13,252 nucleotides of DNA from NCBI GenBank assembly GCA_949448405.1, contig CASTFX010000019.1, forward strand, positions 1 to 13,252, given 5' to 3'. Positions within the stretch are counted from its first letter, which is position 1. Every line of letters begins with the position of its first letter. This DNA is from an uncultured Clostridia bacterium (GTDB lineage: Bacteria > Bacillota > Clostridia > TANB77 > CAG-508). The notes below the pieces were generated by a model. That model had not been told where the DNA came from, did not search any database, and worked only from the letters and a program-made list of their open reading frames with translations. A program made the translations under genes and the position numbers. Below are positions 12,215 through 13,252 of the stretch, piece after piece.

Positions 12215-13252
12215 TTATCTTTTGGCTATGCTGTATGGTGAAGTGCTTTCTCCTGAGCCAATTTCGCCTATATTTACTTTCGTTAAGTCTATTTCGATGC
12301 AAGGGCGTAATGCATGGCTACGGTTCCACTCTTGTCCTCCAGAAGTATATGTATAATCATTAGTTAAGCAACCATTCCATATTTTGAATATATAATAAGA
12401 GACCTTCCCATCACTATTTTTGTTACAGCGTGAAGCTAACCAGTATTCAATATGATTGGTTGAACCTACTTCTCCTTTTCTTCCTGTCGATAACGCATGT
12501 TGTACTGTATTTGTTGATTTATAATTGCTTAATGTATAATTGTATTCATTATTTTTTCCTTTTAAATAACTTGCTTGTGCACTTCCACTATACCAATCAT
12601 CTTGGTCCGATTGTCCTAACTTCGTTCCGTATCCACTGTCTACATATCCAGTTTTTTCATCTGCGAATATATATGGATAATATTTACTAGTTAATGCATA
12701 TTCTGTCCCCACTGTTGGTGTATATCCCATTAGACTATTTATATCTTCTACTCTTGCATTTCTTCCTGTTGTTCCTAGACTACTATTTTTATATAATGTA
12801 TTACACGCATCATTCAATAGTTTCACTCCATTATTATACCCATCCGCTCCTTTTAATGTTAATGTTTCTGTTGGTATTGTTTCCGATATTAATGTTACTT
12901 TATCTCCGTCTGCAGCCATTATTCTCCACTTTAAATTTGTATCTCTTGATATTATTTGCTCTCCTCCAGCATTTCCGCTTCTCTCTACTCCATCTTGAGT
13001 TGTACTATATGTAGCATCTTCTGGATTATCTGGTGTATAATCTACATATGCTCCTATTTTTTCTTTTAATTGTTCTCCTGTTAATCCTTTTTGTGGTCCT
13101 GGTCCTTCTGGCTCTGATGGAGTCTTTCCTCCTAGTATATCTTCTATTTTCTTTACTGTGCTATCTAATAAGCTTTCTGTTCCACTCATTATCTCATTTT
13201 CTTTTACTGATTCTCCTGCATAGTCTGTTGCTCCATTTACTGCATAATCTAC
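12215..13252 (-). CDS. DUF6273-type surface/secreted protein, C-terminal part, cut by window edge
   Basis: The frame is open through the right edge, so 345 residues are visible and the start is outside the window; a methionine at 13189 is internal. After a charged, helical stretch and a proline/glycine-rich linker (SEPEGPGPQKG), a globular domain begins around IGAYVDYTP and runs through WRIMAADGDKVTLIS, LKGADGYNNGVKLLND, YWLASRC and ALRPCIEIDL. This set of phrases is typical of the large paralogous DUF6273-type proteins of gut Clostridia, which often carry prepilin-like or signal-peptide N-termini and are thought to be displayed outside the cell. Function is unknown. It uses CGC for arginine, rare elsewhere in the window, perhaps pointing to a different history. 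Convergent with leuS. Confidence 0.7.
   Translation of the reverse strand, partial: VDYAVNGATDYAGESVKENEIMSGTESLLDSTVKKIEDILGGKTPSEPEGPGPQKGLTGEQLKEKIGAYVDYTPDNPEDATYSTTQDGVERSGNAGGEQIISRDTNLKWRIMAADGDKVTLISETIPTETLTLKGADGYNNGVKLLNDACNTLYKNSSLGTTGRNARVEDINSLMGYTPTVGTEYALTSKYYPYIFADEKTGYVDSGYGTKLGQSDQDDWYSGSAQASYLKGKNNEYNYTLSNYKSTNTVQHALSTGRKGEVGSTNHIEYWLASRCNKNSDGKVSYYIFKIWNGCLTNDYTYTSGGQEWNRSHALRPCIEIDLTKVNIGEIGSGESTSPYSIAKR

Noticed and set aside
9532..12234. Exact 13-base match TTGGCTATGCTGT between 9532-9544 and 12222-12234
   Set aside because: One or a few 13-base matches are expected by chance in a window of this size; one copy is in coding sequence and the flanks do not match.
12141..12363. 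Plus-strand open frames after leuS and opposite the surface protein
   Set aside because: They overlap the better supported minus-strand gene, lack ribosome sites and have the phenylalanine/leucine-rich composition of antisense reading.
1..13252. CRISPR arrays, tRNA or rRNA genes, insertion sequences, phage genes
   Set aside because: I looked for spaced direct repeats, tRNA-like ends and transposase or integrase motifs and found none.

Overview
This window reads as chromosome of a very AT-rich, low-GC Gram-positive bacterium, most likely a Clostridia-type Bacillota (possibly a gut lineage). The reasons are strong AGGAGG-type ribosome binding sites, overwhelming AGA use for arginine, an indirect tRNA amidation pathway (GatCAB), and a DUF2508 (YaaL-like) plus BofA pair typical of endospore-forming Firmicutes. 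I can support 14 genes (two cut by the window edges), about 3,900 codons.

Layout. 1-445 (minus): two adjacent half-size TauE/SafE (TSUP) permease genes, the second cut by the left edge. 537-734 (minus): a small unknown protein. 905-1126 (plus): a small Cro/C1-type regulator. 1204-4569 (minus): the gatC-gatA-gatB operon with a clear promoter at 4676-4704, interrupted between gatC and gatA by a palindromic element. 4804-5413 (plus): DUF2508 and BofA genes, followed by glmS (5489-7330), which lacks room for the usual glmS ribozyme. 7461-9361 (minus): rsmA followed by a HAD-IIB phosphatase. 9649-12063 (plus): leuS, preceded by a 131-bp perfect-ended inverted repeat. 12215-13252 (minus): the C-terminal part of a probable DUF6273-type surface protein, cut by the right edge.

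The main discovery candidate is recurrent +1 frameshifting at an in-frame CGG codon. Two genes that are otherwise perfectly conserved, gatB and the first TauE permease, can be read only if the ribosome shifts forward by one base, once in gatB and twice in the permease. At all three sites the extra base is a C placed directly before a conserved glycine codon, so the codon offered in the original frame is CGG and the resumed codon is GGA or GGT. I read every CGG in the other coding sequence of the window and found none in frame. The same local sequences occur elsewhere with the C as the last base of a normal codon, and there the frame is undisturbed. This looks like an unassigned or starved CGG codon (no tRNA-Arg with anticodon CCG) that has become a +1 shift signal, including in the normally essential gatB. 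A sequencing or assembly artefact, or decay of these genes, remains possible and can be tested genome-wide.

Together the genes are mainly housekeeping: tRNA charging (leuS, gatCAB), rRNA modification (rsmA), cell-wall precursor supply (glmS), with small envelope, regulatory and transport genes between them.
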